From positions 45,003,501-45,067,500 of the forward strand of contig CM065387.1 in the NCBI GenBank assembly GCA_033060915.1: a stretch of DNA of 64,000 bases, in the 5' to 3' direction. Source of the DNA: Euryodendron excelsum (lineage: Eukaryota > Streptophyta > Magnoliopsida > Ericales > Pentaphylacaceae). Below the pieces are notes generated by a model. The model saw nothing but the letters and a program-made list of their open reading frames with translations, made no database searches and was not told the DNA's origin. Of the stretch, positions 1 to 13,800 are shown one piece after another. Every line of letters starts with the position of its first letter. Position 1 is the stretch's first letter. The translations under genes were made by a program, and so were the position numbers.

Positions 1-778
1 TATTGTTCAGGGGAAGTTTAAATACTGTACTTTTTTTTCTTCGCTACGATTTTTTTCAGTGAGTTTTTCCTAACAAAATTTTAATGAAGCAATTTTAACA
101 TACCTAACAAAATAAACATCTTGTATTGTTTTGCGGTCATCCAATCCAAAGAGGAGTGTGACGTAATGAATAACCTTCATCCATTTAGTTGCCTCAGTAT
201 TTGGCCGTAGCCCCCCCACCCCGCACGAGCATTCCTGACTTCTGATTCATTATAAAAAGAGGTGTTTAAAGATAGTTTTAGGTATAACCAAAATAAGAGA
301 AAAAGAATAGAAAAGAAGAAGTAGAGAGAAAATAAAAGAAAAATCAGTATAGGTAAGCTACAAACACTATGTTTTATTTTTATTTTATATTAACAATAAA
401 ATTTTAAATAATCCAAAATATTAACCTCTAAATATTAACAAAAAAAAAAAAAAAAATGATAAATATTTAACGGTTATTTTCTCAAAAATTATATCCTTTA
501 CTTTTATAACACTATATTTAGTTGTTTACTCAAGTAGAAAAGCTTGCTCTATCAACAAACAAAGCATCTGAGCATCAACTACCTTGCCGTCGCTCTCTCT
601 CTTTTGTGCCCAAGGCCACTAGGCTCTTCCTATCTATCTATATATACTCATGATAGATATTGAGTAAAACCATAAAACCCTAGCTTTTCCAATTCCAATC
701 CGTCGCTATCTCTATCATTTGATCTGTTATATTCAATACTACTATCACTGTATCTCTGAGTCGGTCTCCGATCCAACC
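1..778 (+). promoter_or_regulatory. Upstream region and 5' UTR of the GDI gene
   Basis: No coding region is seen here. The sequence is AT-rich with an A-run near 440-457. A TATA-like stretch (TATATATAC) lies at about 638-646 and is followed at 674-683 by AAAACCCTAG, a telo-box-like motif common in promoters and leaders of highly expressed plant genes. The transcription start is inferred to lie around 665-680, giving a leader of about 100 nt before the ATG at 779. The leader is pyrimidine-rich, as usual for plant housekeeping genes. Positions of TATA box and start site are inference. Confidence 0.55.
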
Positions 779-3700
779 ATGGATGAAGAATACGATGTCA
801 TAGTGCTTGGGACTGGTCTCAAAGAATGCATCCTCAGTGGTCTGCTTTCCGTCGATGGCCTTAAGGTATTTGCTCTTTCTCATCCTCTTTTTATTCATCT
901 TCCACGAATAGAATTGGGCTTATATATTTACTCGTTCTTTATGTTCTTGGTCGAATCTAGCAATTTTTTGTTAATTGAATTGGGTAGTTAGATGCTGTTA
1001 TTTTACGATTGTAAATGGTCTCAATAATTATTCGTCTCCGATCCCACGGATCTGGTTTACTCCAAGTCTTTAATGAGTTCCATGATTTTGCGGTTTTCTG
1101 TTGCTCAGATTTGTAGAAATGAGCCGGTAATTCTGCAGACTGCCATTTTTTTGAAATGTTTCTTTTTTTTTTTTTTGTTCGACAAAAATAAGAAGGACCA
1201 CCATGACATGTTATTTGACGATCACGACGTCCACAGGCTGTCCAAGGAGTTACCAATTTGCCTCCATTTTGATTGACCATCAGCAATTCGTTGTGTGATC
1301 AAAATCGCTTCTTTTCCCCTTTGATTATTAATTTTTGAATCCGATGTGTGCTTATGGGTGGAGTTACGGGTTGCAAAGCAGTGGCTTCAATTCAAAATGG
1401 ATTAATTTGATTTATTATAGTGACTAATTTTTCTTCTTGAAAAAAATTTATTTTATCATCTGCTGCTGGTGTGAAATCTGCAGTTCATGTATTATGATGC
1501 TGCAAGATCAAAATGGGTTTTTTCTCTTCTGGTTTTTAATTCTTTTAAGTGAACCGAGTTGTTGGTAAAGGTGGTAAATGTAGAAAAAGAGAAGGACAAG
1601 AAGGAACATCAGGCTTCAACTATATAACGTGAAGCATTAAAAAGTGTTTTTTTTTATGTAACAATCTTTTCTTCTCTTCTTGGAGATTGGGTCATGTGAG
1701 TCCCTCCCATCAGCCAGAACCTCATCCAAATGACTACACCAGCAGGTGATGATGTCATTGGCAAAACTTGGTCATCCCTAAGGGTCAGGAGGATTGTATA
1801 ACATGGTTTGCATCCATGCCTGCAGAATCATTTTAATGTCTTGCTAATCATTTAGGCTTTGGGAAACCATGGAATCAATTAGAGTGCTTAAGAGCTGTTA
1901 AATTTTTGTGACAGTAAACATGCATAAACTGTTTGGTTTAGGAAAGGGTTTGTGCATTTGTGGTTAATTTGGAGATTGAGTTGATTTGAGTGTTTTTACA
2001 TGTTGTAGGACCTAGTTTTCATTTTGTTGGCCACATATTATTTAGGCTTGTTCTGCTGTATGTAAGGTACAGCTATTGACAGAAGTTTCCTTCTCCTTAT
2101 TGGGTAAGATTTTTTTTTTTTCCCTTTCTTTGTGTTATTTTTTTCTGGGATTTTCTTATCTGTTTTGCCGAGGTTTATGAGAGTGTCTATTAGGTTAAGA
2201 ACTCAGTTAAAGCATTTTGTTTTCAACCCAGGAAGAAAGCATTCATACTAACTGTCATACTAAGGTTATGAAATTCAGAGATCTTGAACCAAATATATTG
2301 ATTTAGTTTATAACTTAGAATATGAATTTTTTGAAAACCAATATATGCATAACTAGGATGTGGTTTATTGGGGTGATATAGGAGCCAATGGGGTTGTAAG
2401 CTCTCATGTTTGCACTTTTTGTGCCTTTATAACTTATCATTCTGTTTTTGGTGTATAATATCCTCCCTTAATCCAACGTCTATATTTTTAAGGAGCCAAT
2501 GCTGTTGGACTTTCCGTTTCTATCTCTAAGATAATCACAATGGCCTTGGTACATGTAAAATGATCAAACCTTGTGACTTCTTATCTTTTATGAATTTTTT
2601 TTACCTTGAGGTATCTTGTAGCTCTTCATTTGTTCAATTTCATATGTTGTTGTAATGCATACAAATATTTCTTTTGCAAAAGTATACCTAATGGTGCTAA
2701 ACTTGTTTTATCGCACATGCTAGATGTGCTATATTGTTTTGTCCTAATGAACAACATAAATCTTGAATATTTGACGACTAATATCATTTTATTTTCCCTA
2801 GCAATGGTTTGATCATAAAACCTCCATGAAAGTTATCTTCTTTTTTTTTTTTTTTTTTTCCCTAGCTCCTACATGTTAGGGTGTATATTGTGTTAGCAAC
2901 TTGCGTTAAAGCACCATGCTTATTGTGGAACCTAGGATAAAAATTATCGTATTTGTTCTAATGTCGAGGTTATGGGATCTGGGGATCTTGAAGAAAAAAA
3001 TATTGATTTCATTATGGGAAAACGTGGGAAGATTTGTATCAAATTATGTTTGATAAAGGGTCTAATATTTGTTTGAATGCTATTTCATAGTTGGACAGGA
3101 TGTAAGTTCAGAAAGGGAGAAAGAAGGTTTGGTTGGTATTTCCTTTACGCTTGATGTCGTTAATATACTTGAAAAGGAACTGCCTGTAGGGATTGAGAAT
3201 TCGGTTGATCTTACAAAGAAAATGTTTTTAAGCCTCTTATGTAGTTACAGTGAGAGAAGGGTAAACCCTTTGGATACTTTTAAAAGAAGGGTTGACCCTT
3301 GGATAGTTATATGGATTTTGTAGACACTGTAGAGGTCTTTGTTCGTGTATGAGGATATGATCTTGTTTCTGTACATCCGTATGCATGGTTGCACCCACCC
3401 CCCCCCCCCCCCCCCCCCCCCTCTCTCTTAATATTTACTTATTAAAAAAAAAATTTTTTTTAACAGGTCCCATTGTCCCCTTTTGGTTTTCTTATAGTTG
3501 TTCCTATTGTGCATTTAGATCCCTTCTATTTCTTCTGCAAAATGTCTTTTTGTAACCCAAAATTTGGGTTTTAAAGAAGTATATGGTGTTGTATTGGTTC
3601 TTTCCATCTTTTAGAAGTTGGGTAGCACGGACTCTCTGTATTATACAAGACATGTATAATGGAGCTAAGACAACAGGCAAGACAGCCATAGGGGAAATTA

Positions 3701-5981
3701 GTAATTTTCTTATAACTGTAGGTGTACATCAGAGATTTGCATTAAGCCCTTATCATTTTGCATTAGTAATGTATAAATTGATTACACATGTGCAAGATGA
3801 GGTACATGGTGTACGCTCTTTGTTGATGATATCATTTCAATTGATGAAAGAAAAGTTAAGAGTTGAGTTCCACATGCTAGGTTATGTTGTTTTTTTGTTT
3901 TTTTTTTAAAATACAAGGGTTTAATTGAAATATTCCATGAACATGATCATTTTATTTACCCTATTGTTGTTTGATCATTAATACTCCGCATCTCATGTGC
4001 CAGGTTCTACATATGGATAGGAATGACTATTATGGTGGAGAGTCAACTTCTCTCAACCTTATTCAGGTTACTTAGTCTAATTCTTTTGCATGTTATTCAA
4101 TACTGCTTGCAACTTGTTAGTAATCAGCTGATTGCCTTGACCAAATTATTAATTTACAGCTCTGGAAGAGGTTTAGAGGAAGTGATAAGGCTCCAGCCCA
4201 TTTGGGCTCGAGTAGAGATTATAATGTGGATATGATCCCAAAGGTTTCTATCCGCCCTACTACATTAGCCATTGTTGTATATTCTTATACTTCTCAGCTT
4301 TCAAGATATATTGAGTGATATTTATTTTCTCAGTTTATGATGGCAAATGGCACTCTTGTACGGGTCCTCATTCACACAGATGTTACCAAATATTTGTACT
4401 TCAAAGCTGTAGATGGCAGCTATGTCTACAATAAAGGAAAGGTACAGTAATAGTGTGACATGCTGAAAGGTTCCCCCCCTCTCCTCTCTTCCTGCTTGAA
4501 AGTACAAGAAGTTTTTGTCAGCTTAGCTTCCTCACTTGATGTTCTTAATTCAATTTGTAATAAACTTTATGCTCCAGGTTCACAAGGCGCCGGCTACTGA
4601 CATGGAGGCCCTCAAATCACCTCTCATGGGCATTTTTGAAAAGCGTCGTGCTCGCAAGTTCTTCATTTATGTACAAGATTATGATGAAAATGATCCCAAA
4701 ACACACGAGGGGATGGATTTGACAAGAGTGACAACTAGAGAGCTTATTGCGTAAGCTCTTAATCTTTGCTTTTGTGTTTGTCCCGTATATCTATTCAGGA
4801 ATTTCAATCTGAAAGGTGTCCATATTTTATCTCTTCAATTTCACTTTCATTTTGGGATTTGTTGGGGATACTTTCTGGTTGGTGTTTTGCATGGATGTAG
4901 TAGCGAATTGGGATCTCATAAAGCAAGAAAGTAGAACATGACCTGAAACTTTGAATATAAACTTTTACAAGGTTGGTATATGGAAGTATTATTGAAGGAG
5001 CACATATGATGCATTTGACATCTGAATGACTCATTTTGGTATGTTGTACCTTATTTTTAATTAAAAAAGTACTATTTAATGAGCGCAATGGTACATGTAA
5101 TTATTACACGTCATCAAATCCCTTTAGTATTTACTTGCCATATGAGGGGTGAAGCATTTGATATATCATGAGGTTCTATTTACTCTCAAGTTAGCTTTTG
5201 AATTTGAAAAATAAGACGAGCTTGGGGACTCAAAACCAGTTCAACGATGTTTGAGAACATCTTTCGATAATTCTACATTAACGTTTCTCTAGAATTTGTC
5301 TTCCATTAGTTTGAAGTTTCGAAGCTAATTACAAGAAGATCTATATGTGATGGGTGGTTATTTTTTTTTATACATGGTGCTTGCTTACCAGAAGTGGAAG
5401 CAAAAGAAGAAATAATGGGAGAAGAAAGAAGCAACAGATACAGTTTAAAGAGAAAATATATTAAATGTGAATGATGTATTGATTTGGAAATGGACAGGAA
5501 ACCATTTAGCAAAAGCATAAATTTTCTATGACTATGAAACATTAGAAAAGCCGTGGAAAACTGAAGTGTATTATTATTATTGTTTTTGTAACTAATAAAA
5601 GATTTGCATTAAAAGTATCCAGGGATGCAACTCGTATACAAAATGACCTCAGACAAAAAGGCGATGCAGTCTAATGTTTAGGGGACAATTATAGAATCCT
5701 GAAACAAAAAGAAAATTCACAAATCACTGTGGAGATAAGGCTTGAGAATCATAAAAAACTATAGAATGCTTCTTTGGAAATGTACAATGGTGTAATCAAT
5801 TACCTTCTTTTGGGGCTTTTTAGTTCAATTACTTAGAATTATATATTCATGCAATGTACAGGAGAAACCATAGTTTGAGGTTGGTCATCCACCATCACCT
5901 AAATGTGGTCATGCTATGTGATGACAATGAATTTTGAGATGATTAAATTGAGACAAAAGGTTATGGAAATATGAAGGTAAG

Positions 5982-6021
<40 letters not shown>

Positions 6022-7785
6022 ACTTGAGAAAATAGTAGTGTTAATAGTTTGATCTTGAGAAGATGGAAACCAAGTTTGAAGATGGAAGATATATTGTAAA
6101 TAGTACTCTTTCTTTTTGGAAACTGTAGTTAGGGAAAATAAGTTATATTCATAAAAATGAAGTTGCTAATTTTAAGAGGTTATTATTAGGAGTGAGCTTG
6201 CTACTTATTAGAAATGGAGCGGAAAGTGGGGGTGGTGGTGGTTTGGTTTAAGAGGGTATCAAAATTTAAAAGATACATTCTAGGATCAATTTCATTTTTG
6301 TAAAAGAAAAAATAAACATAGTTGAAATATCAAATGCAAAATTTTTTCGACTAGAAGTTAAGAGATATTAGAGGCCATTTCTTCTACTAACACCAAGTGT
6401 GATTGAGGAAATATTTAGCTTTGTGAGTGTTCAATTCTAAATTGGAGTATTTGTTGATGGAGGAGAGGTTAAATTGACCAGTTGCAGACCCTCGGGAAAG
6501 TGATGGTAGGAATTGAAATGGCTAGAGATTGCCAGCGATGTAAGGGGTGAGAGCTAAGGTGATCTTAAGAGGAGAGAAAGAGTATGACAATAGAGAACCA
6601 GAGCTCTTATGCTTGCTAGAGAGCATAGTTAGTATTTGTTGGTGATAGATTGTCTGACATGGATGTGAAGTCCTCTTATTTATAGGAGGATTGGGCTGTG
6701 GAGGTCAAACAACTCGCCTTCCTTGGCCGGACAAACGGGAAGTAAGGACTATTGTGAAGACTAGGAGGGCCAAAAAACCTGAACATATTTTAACCCTTGC
6801 TTCCTAGGTTTCGAAGGTGCCTAATTTCTTAGAGGCCCTTATAGGTGGATGAGCATTTGACCAGATATTGCAGAGGTGATCCTTAGGTATACAGAAGTAC
6901 AGAGGGTGTCATGTGTCTTTGTCTTCTTCTGAGTGCCTTCTGGTGGAGATCTCTTTGTCAAACCGGTTAAGATGCAAATCACTCTACGGAGATTGGGTCA
7001 AGCCAACTTAATGAACCCTCAACTATAGCTAGAAAGCCACGAGACCCTGGTGATGCCCAACAAGGCTCATGGGGTCACTTGAGTACCCCATGACCATGGC
7101 ACTAGTCCTAAGGGCTCCCTATACCTTGTGATGTGATCAAGAAGGATTTTGCATATGCAGGTGAAGAAAGAAGAAACAACAGTAGGAATTTTAATTTAAT
7201 TGGGACATTCAAATTTGTTTAGGTCTATGTATATATAGTGTCGTTGTAGAGATTATTCAGACTATTATTGGGTTAGTTGAATTTTGATTACAGTGAACAT
7301 TCTCCTCTCTTGTTTTCTCTATGTCAAACATCACTCCCTCAACTTCTTCTGCGTTTCTTTTTTTCTTGCCCTAATCCTCTCTTTGCTATCTGCTCTTTTT
7401 ATGCCCCTTCTTTCTATTTTCTCTCTATCTTCTTCTGCTCTCCTCTTTCTCAGCTTCTTCTTATTGGTCCTATGTCGCCCTAATCTCGACCTAGGCTAGT
7501 GTGAGCACTAGGGTACCTTCTCGAAGTTGCCCTAAACTCTTGGAGAAAGGAAAGCAATGTGTAGGAGAGGCTGTTCAACAGAGAGTACCTTGGCTGAGCC
7601 AAGGAGGTGTCAAACGACCCGTTTCTGAGTCAGGGGTGGTATGCTTGAGCTGAGATTTTCTCAACTGAACTGAGGGGGTGGATAAAGCTTACTTGGAAAT
7701 TCTTGATGGAGGTACTTTTGGAGCCCCTCAATGCGTAAGCTTAAGGTTAAGGCACTGTAGACCTCAGCTAGCAAGGCTTGACCGC

Positions 7786-7820
<35 letters not shown>

Positions 7821-10800
7821 GCATGTAGAGTTAAATCACCACATGGCGATGACATGGTATGCCACATACAAGATCTGGACACGTACAGTATAAGGCTGAT
7901 GTTAGGTAAAATCTTGGGTTAGATTTTAGTTATTCATTTTTTTGAAAATTTTTTTGGGTGTTTTTTTTTTGTTTTTTTTATTTTTTTTGTTAGTGGTGGG
8001 GTGTTTGCAGATTTCATCATGGTTAGAATACATAGGGAACTTCTAGACCCACCTTGGCTTGGCTCTTGCCTCTTCCTACCCCAGCCACCTCCAAAACAAA
8101 ATGTCTCCATATAAAATAGGCTGTCTTTTTTGTGTGCACTTCAACTCAAATTGCCAAGGGCCACTTGAACTTTTCATGCTCATGGTCTAAGCATAATTGC
8201 ATCACTAAAATTTCAAATTGTTATGTATACTGTTACTACCATACTTCTTGTTAATGTTTCTATAATGCCATTCCAATTCAAATTACGCTAGGTCAATGGT
8301 GTATGTTTGGTATCTTAACCCTTTGGGACTCAGGCATACAGCCTGCTAGGATACTACCACTCTGTTTTATCAAGTGGCACAGAGAAGAATAAATCTGCTT
8401 GGCTACTTATTTAGAAGATAATTATGTTTGCCTCTCTATTTTATCTTTTAATCCATTTAGGAAATAATAATTTATCTCAATTGCTCGGGTGTGTATTACT
8501 TATTCTAACAAACTTCCAGCACTCCAATCCCTTCAGCTTACAGTTCATGGGTGATGGCCCCTTGGTGTCCTTCTGAATATGCTTTACCTTATTTATCTTA
8601 GAAAAAAGAAAAAGGAAAACTGCTTACAGTGCAGTTAACTCTCTGACAGGAAATATGGTCTTGATGACAATACTCTGGACTTTATTGGTCATGCAGTGGC
8701 ACTTCACAGAGATGACCGCTACTTGAATGAGCCTGCATTGGATACTGTGAAAAGAATGAAGGTGAAAAATGCATGGGATATGTAGTTTACACTCTGTGTT
8801 GGTTTGAATGCTTAGGTTTTGAGGTCCAAGTTCTTGAGCACTAGTTTAAATACTTGCTTCTAATGGTTGACAGCTTTATGCGGAGTCTGTTGCACGTTTT
8901 CAAGGAGGATCACCATACATTTACCCCTTATACGGACTAGGAGAGCTCCCACAGGTTCTTTCTCTTCTTCTCTGTCTGTATCTTGTCTTTTCAATCTTTT
9001 GTGTTGAATTTTGTTACTTCGAATTTGTTCTTTATGTATGATGACTTGTTCATTCAGGCATTTGCTCGGCTCAGTGCTGTTTATGGGGGTACATACATGT
9101 TGAATAAACCTGAATGCAAGGTACTTCTTTGTCTTGTTTCTCAGTTTGAAGGTCCTTTTCCTTACATTTTGCACTTATTCTTTTTTTTTTTTTAGGCTTA
9201 GCTTGAAGTTTGACCTTGCTTAAATGCCAGGTAGAGTTCAATGATGAAGGCAAGGTCATTGGTGTCACATCAGAAGGGGAAACTGCTAAGTGCAAGAAAG
9301 TTGTATGCGATCCTTCCTACTTACCCAACAAGGTAACTATTACTGTAGCCTGTTGAATTTATTCCAGCCATCTAGCTGCTGGTTGTGACCATTCTGGGTG
9401 AAGCCTATAGGTTGCTTGGGCTCATGCAAGAGCACGTAAGCTAGACCTGTATATTTTATTAGTTCATTTTTCCTTTTCAAAGTAGAAATATATGTGGATT
9501 TGCATAATATATTTCTGAGCCAAATTATTTATAGTCATTTGAGGCTTTTACATTGGCAGAAGTAAATATCTGCTGTGACATTATCTGACCTAATATTTCA
9601 AGTGTCATTTCCATAAAAAGTAGCTTGAACTTGTGAAGCATGGTGTGTTACAGGTTAGGAAAGTTGGCAGGGTTGCAAGGGCAATTGCCATTATGAGCCA
9701 CCCTATCCCAAACACCAATGATTCTCACTCGGTGCAGGTTATTCTGCCACAGAAGCAGTTGGGTCGAAAATCTGATATGTGAGTTCTCCTCCTGCATCTT
9801 TGACAAGATTAATTCCAAAATTTCTGCCTCTAGTTTTGTTGAACTATGTGTGTACATTTGTGGTTTATGCTGCCCATTTAAGATATAGACAGTGTTTGAT
9901 TCTTGGTAGGGTCTAATCCGAATTTTCTTGTTGGAAGACATTGAGATGACTAGACAAGGGATGTAGCAAGAGAACTGTGTGAGAGAGGAGTACTGGGTTG
10001 AGGGAGTAAGCTAGCTGAGGAAGGCCCTCTGCGAACTTAATGATAGGCTCTAACACGGCAGAGGACCACCGGAGGAGTTGGAGGAAGAGCTGAGGTGGTC
10101 TTAGGAAAAGCGAGAGTGGTAGCGGAGAGGGAGTGTGTAGGAGGTGAGACTCTCAAGCTTGTGACTGCTTGTTGTTGTGTGTCTTTGAGGGAAGAATGGT
10201 TCCCTTTATATAGGTGAGACCTTGGGATGAGAGCTCACCTGTGAGTGCTTAGGGCTTGATGGCTCGTCCCGTAAGCCTAATAGGTCGAAGGTCAGCTCTG
10301 CAATCAATACCTGGTAGGTGAGTTTTGGTAGTTGACCTGCAGTGAATACCTTTTTCGTCTTCCTCATAAATGCTTTGTCAATATGTCCTTGATGGAAATC
10401 TCTTTTTCTAAGAACGGTGAAGGGGTGAGTCCCTTGAGGGGAGGCGCGGCCGCCTTAACAAACTCTCAATTTTAGCCTCCAATCTACGAGTCTCCCAACG
10501 GTCTCATGTGAAGGCAACTCTGAGGGGTACCTACGTCCTGCTCCCAGCCTAGGTTGCAGAGCTGTTCTGTGGAGAATTTTGGCCAAGTAATGGAGAAGTA
10601 GCTTACGAGGAGTACACTTGGCGGAGAGGTTCTGTGGCTGAGCTAAGAGATGTCAAGCATGAAGCTATAAGATAGGTGCACTCAAGCTGAGGCTTGAGGG
10701 GGTGCCTCAAGGCTATTCCCGGGCTAGGAGTCCTTGGTGCCTGAACTTAGAGGAGACGATGTGCGCACTATCCCTAGTGGGTGAGGCTTTACCCCGATGG

Positions 10801-13800
10801 GGAGAGATGTTGAGATACCTCGTTGGAACATGTCTCTCCTCATTAGGTTGATTTGTGGGACCAAGTGTATGGAGATGGAGATGGAGATGATGTGGCGTCG
10901 ATGTGGCCTGCCATGTAGGAGAGTTGGACTGAAAATTTATCTAAGAAAAGGAACAGCTTATATGCCAATTAGTAAGAAATTGGCCTCATGACTATTTGAG
11001 TTGATGATCATTGTGGCAGGGTGAGGAAGAGAATCTTTCTGGTTGGTATAATCAATTGATTAACTGGTAGATGAATTTTTATTGGGGATCTGTTCTGGGA
11101 TTGTATCAATTGATGAATTTATTTTTTGGGTCTTGCTGTGGAAATTGAGACATTAGATGTATTTTCATTGAATGAGTTGTGTTTGTATATTGTTTAGAAC
11201 ACAATGCAATGTTCTGTGGCCTTGGAAGTCTCCAGCCATTACTTAAAGTTTTAAATTTGACTTTTTTGGCTTGGTATTGCAAATGAGCGAGTACTAACAT
11301 TTGAGGTTTTATATCTCAACTAACACTTGTCTTATCTGATCCCTCCTGTGCAGGTATCTTTTCTGTTGTTCTTATTCTCACAATGTTGCCCCAAAGGGGA
11401 AATTCATTGCATTTGTATCAACGGAGGCGGAGACTGATCAGCCTGAGATTGAACTAAAGCCAGGAATTGATCTTCTAGGGCCTGTGGATGAGTTGTTCTT
11501 TGATATTTATGACAGATATGAACCAGTCAATGAGCCTTCACTGGACAATTGTTTTGTATCGATGGTGGGTTTTCTCAAATGCCATTCTTGAACCATTATC
11601 ATAACCTTTGTTAATTTTGCTTAATTATCTCACTATGTTCAACAGAGTTATGATTCCACAACTCACTTTGAGTCAACTGTCATGGATGTGCTCAATATGT
11701 ATACCATGATTACTGGAAAGGTATGAATTAATTTTTTAGCAATTAGTTCCTTGCTCATACAGCTTTGTCTCCCTTGGTTTTTTGTGTTTTGTCATGAGCA
11801 AGATTTCTGGCTTCATTATGTTTTAGCCATCTCATTTGTGATGCTGTTGTTGTATTTTTATTGGTAGTACTTAATAAGTTGGTAAATCAAGATTATTCAG
11901 TTGCTTTATGAAGGGAAAAAGAGCTAGATAAGGAATTATTCCCTGGTATGACACTGGTGTTCACATCTGAAATTTTTAGTGTGCAAACATTCCTTTAGGA
12001 TGTCATATTAATATTGTTGAAAGTACTTGGAAGCGATATAAATCATAAGATGGAAGATGAAAACAATTTGGTATCTACTTAGTTGTTACGAATATTATGG
12101 TGAGAGATGATTGCCAACTTAGGTATAATGATGAATAACGCTTAAGCACACACTATTTGACTGGGGAAAGAATCATTAAATGTTAGTCTTCCGCTTAATG
12201 TTGGTTTTTTGTAGTACTGAGCATGCATGTATAACTTTAGTTAGTTAAGTTCTCTAATTCATACATTGTTTAACCAAGCATGATGTGAAGTTCCAATTGT
12301 TTTGGAGTACTGATGCAGTAGCAGCACTGATGTGTGGTTACTCTTCATGATCCAGTAAAATTACTATTGTGGACATAATTGTATGGCTCGTAGCTTTTTC
12401 TGTAAGATATTATGTTTGTTTGAGATTAGATCTAGGGTAGTGGTCTTGGTTCTAAAAATACAAGCTGTAATGGCTTTACAAGGGTCTTTTGGATTATGAA
12501 TGAAGGTTGGGATTTGACTATCATATCTTTGGAAAAATTAGGGCTGCTAATGTAAGCACTTTGTTGGAGGTTTTTACCCTTGCTTCCCTAAGAGATTCAG
12601 GTTTCAACTGGATTGAAGTATGAGGTTGTCACTTCACACTTCTAACTGTGTCAGTTGGTATTAGAACCAAAGACTGTCTGCTACTTTGGGTCAAGGAGGT
12701 AAAACTTGGAAGAGATCAAAGAGCAGTTAAAGTGGTTATCCTGAAAACTTAATAACCCTTTGAATGTACTGGAAGATAATCCCAATGAAGAGAATAATGG
12801 TGTTTTTATTTATCAGAAGGTAGTTTAGTGGACTGGAATTTGCCACCAATATATGATGTTTACTTTGATGATGGTGATATGTGTGAAGGTGATTGCTTAG
12901 GTATTCTTGGTCAACTTACTATTATGGATTGAAATAATCAGCAAGTGATTGATGAAAGTCTCACGAGAACAGATTTAGGTGTTCTTAAATATTCTTCCAT
13001 TCGTGGTGAATGTTCAAACACAAGTAATATTTCTTCAGTAGGTATAACATTGAATCGTGAAGAGTTCTGTTTGTCTTGTGATAGAAGCATGAAGTTGTAT
13101 CATATTTGGGAAAAGTTTGGAACATGAGACCCTTCACTGATGCAATGGAGTTGTGAAGATGCATGTGAAAGGTCCTAGCCATAGCAAATGAGAACTTCAT
13201 TAGCCAACATATAAAGACCAAGTTGCAAGTAAGAGTTTTGTGCAAGATGGCTATCAATGTAGCAGTATCATAGCGGGGTGATGTGGAACAAATAAGACCA
13301 ATAGACTAGGGTTTCTTAGAATTAGAGTTTTAGTAGGACCTTATTCTAGGAGTTCTATTTTGTTTAGATTTCTGTTTTAGGAATTTTAATTTATTTAGAT
13401 TCCCATTATTATTTCCTATTTTGGCATTACCTATAAATATGTCATGACGCGTAAAGGATTGATTCAGTTTTGAATATTGAATGTTGTTTCTCTCTCTCAC
13501 TCTCTGTTTCTTTTCCTCTGAATGTCTTCTTCTCTTTCCCCCATCTCTATGTTTCATCTCTCTCTCTCTCTCTCTTCTCCTCCTGTTCTTTCTTCTGTTC
13601 TGTTCTTTCTTGCTTGTCCTCCGTTATTCCTTTTTATGCTTCTCTTTCTCTTTCTCCTCTGTTTCTGTTCTCCTTTCTCTCTTTATTCTTCTCCTCTCTC
13701 CTCTCTCCTCTCTCCTCTCTCACCTATTCTGATCCTACATCATAGGGGATTATTTATTCTGCTGTAAACTTATTATGAGACATAATTGCAATTCTCAAAT

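Larger units (their letters stand above)
866..4003 (+). other. GDI intron 1 (3.1 kb)
   Basis: Long first intron with T-rich plant intron sequence. It holds a 24-C run at 3398-3421 and an RTE-type reverse-transcriptase relic at about 3590-3870. The rest shows no coding or repeat structure that I can recognise. Confidence 0.8.
4751..8649 (+). other. GDI intron 5 (3.9 kb)
   Basis: Holds a GA microsatellite (5988-6019), a 32-G run (7788-7819) and a repeat-derived block of about 6480-7880 that resembles a block in intron 10. The parts at 4751-5980 and 7890-8640 show nothing recognisable. Confidence 0.75.

Noticed and set aside
7661..7893. Poly-Pro and poly-Gly frames on opposite strands
   Set aside because: Artefact of the 32-G run.
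13470..13767. Three overlapping Ser/Leu/Phe-rich frames
   Set aside because: Produced by the CT-rich leader of the nested LTR; low-complexity artefact.
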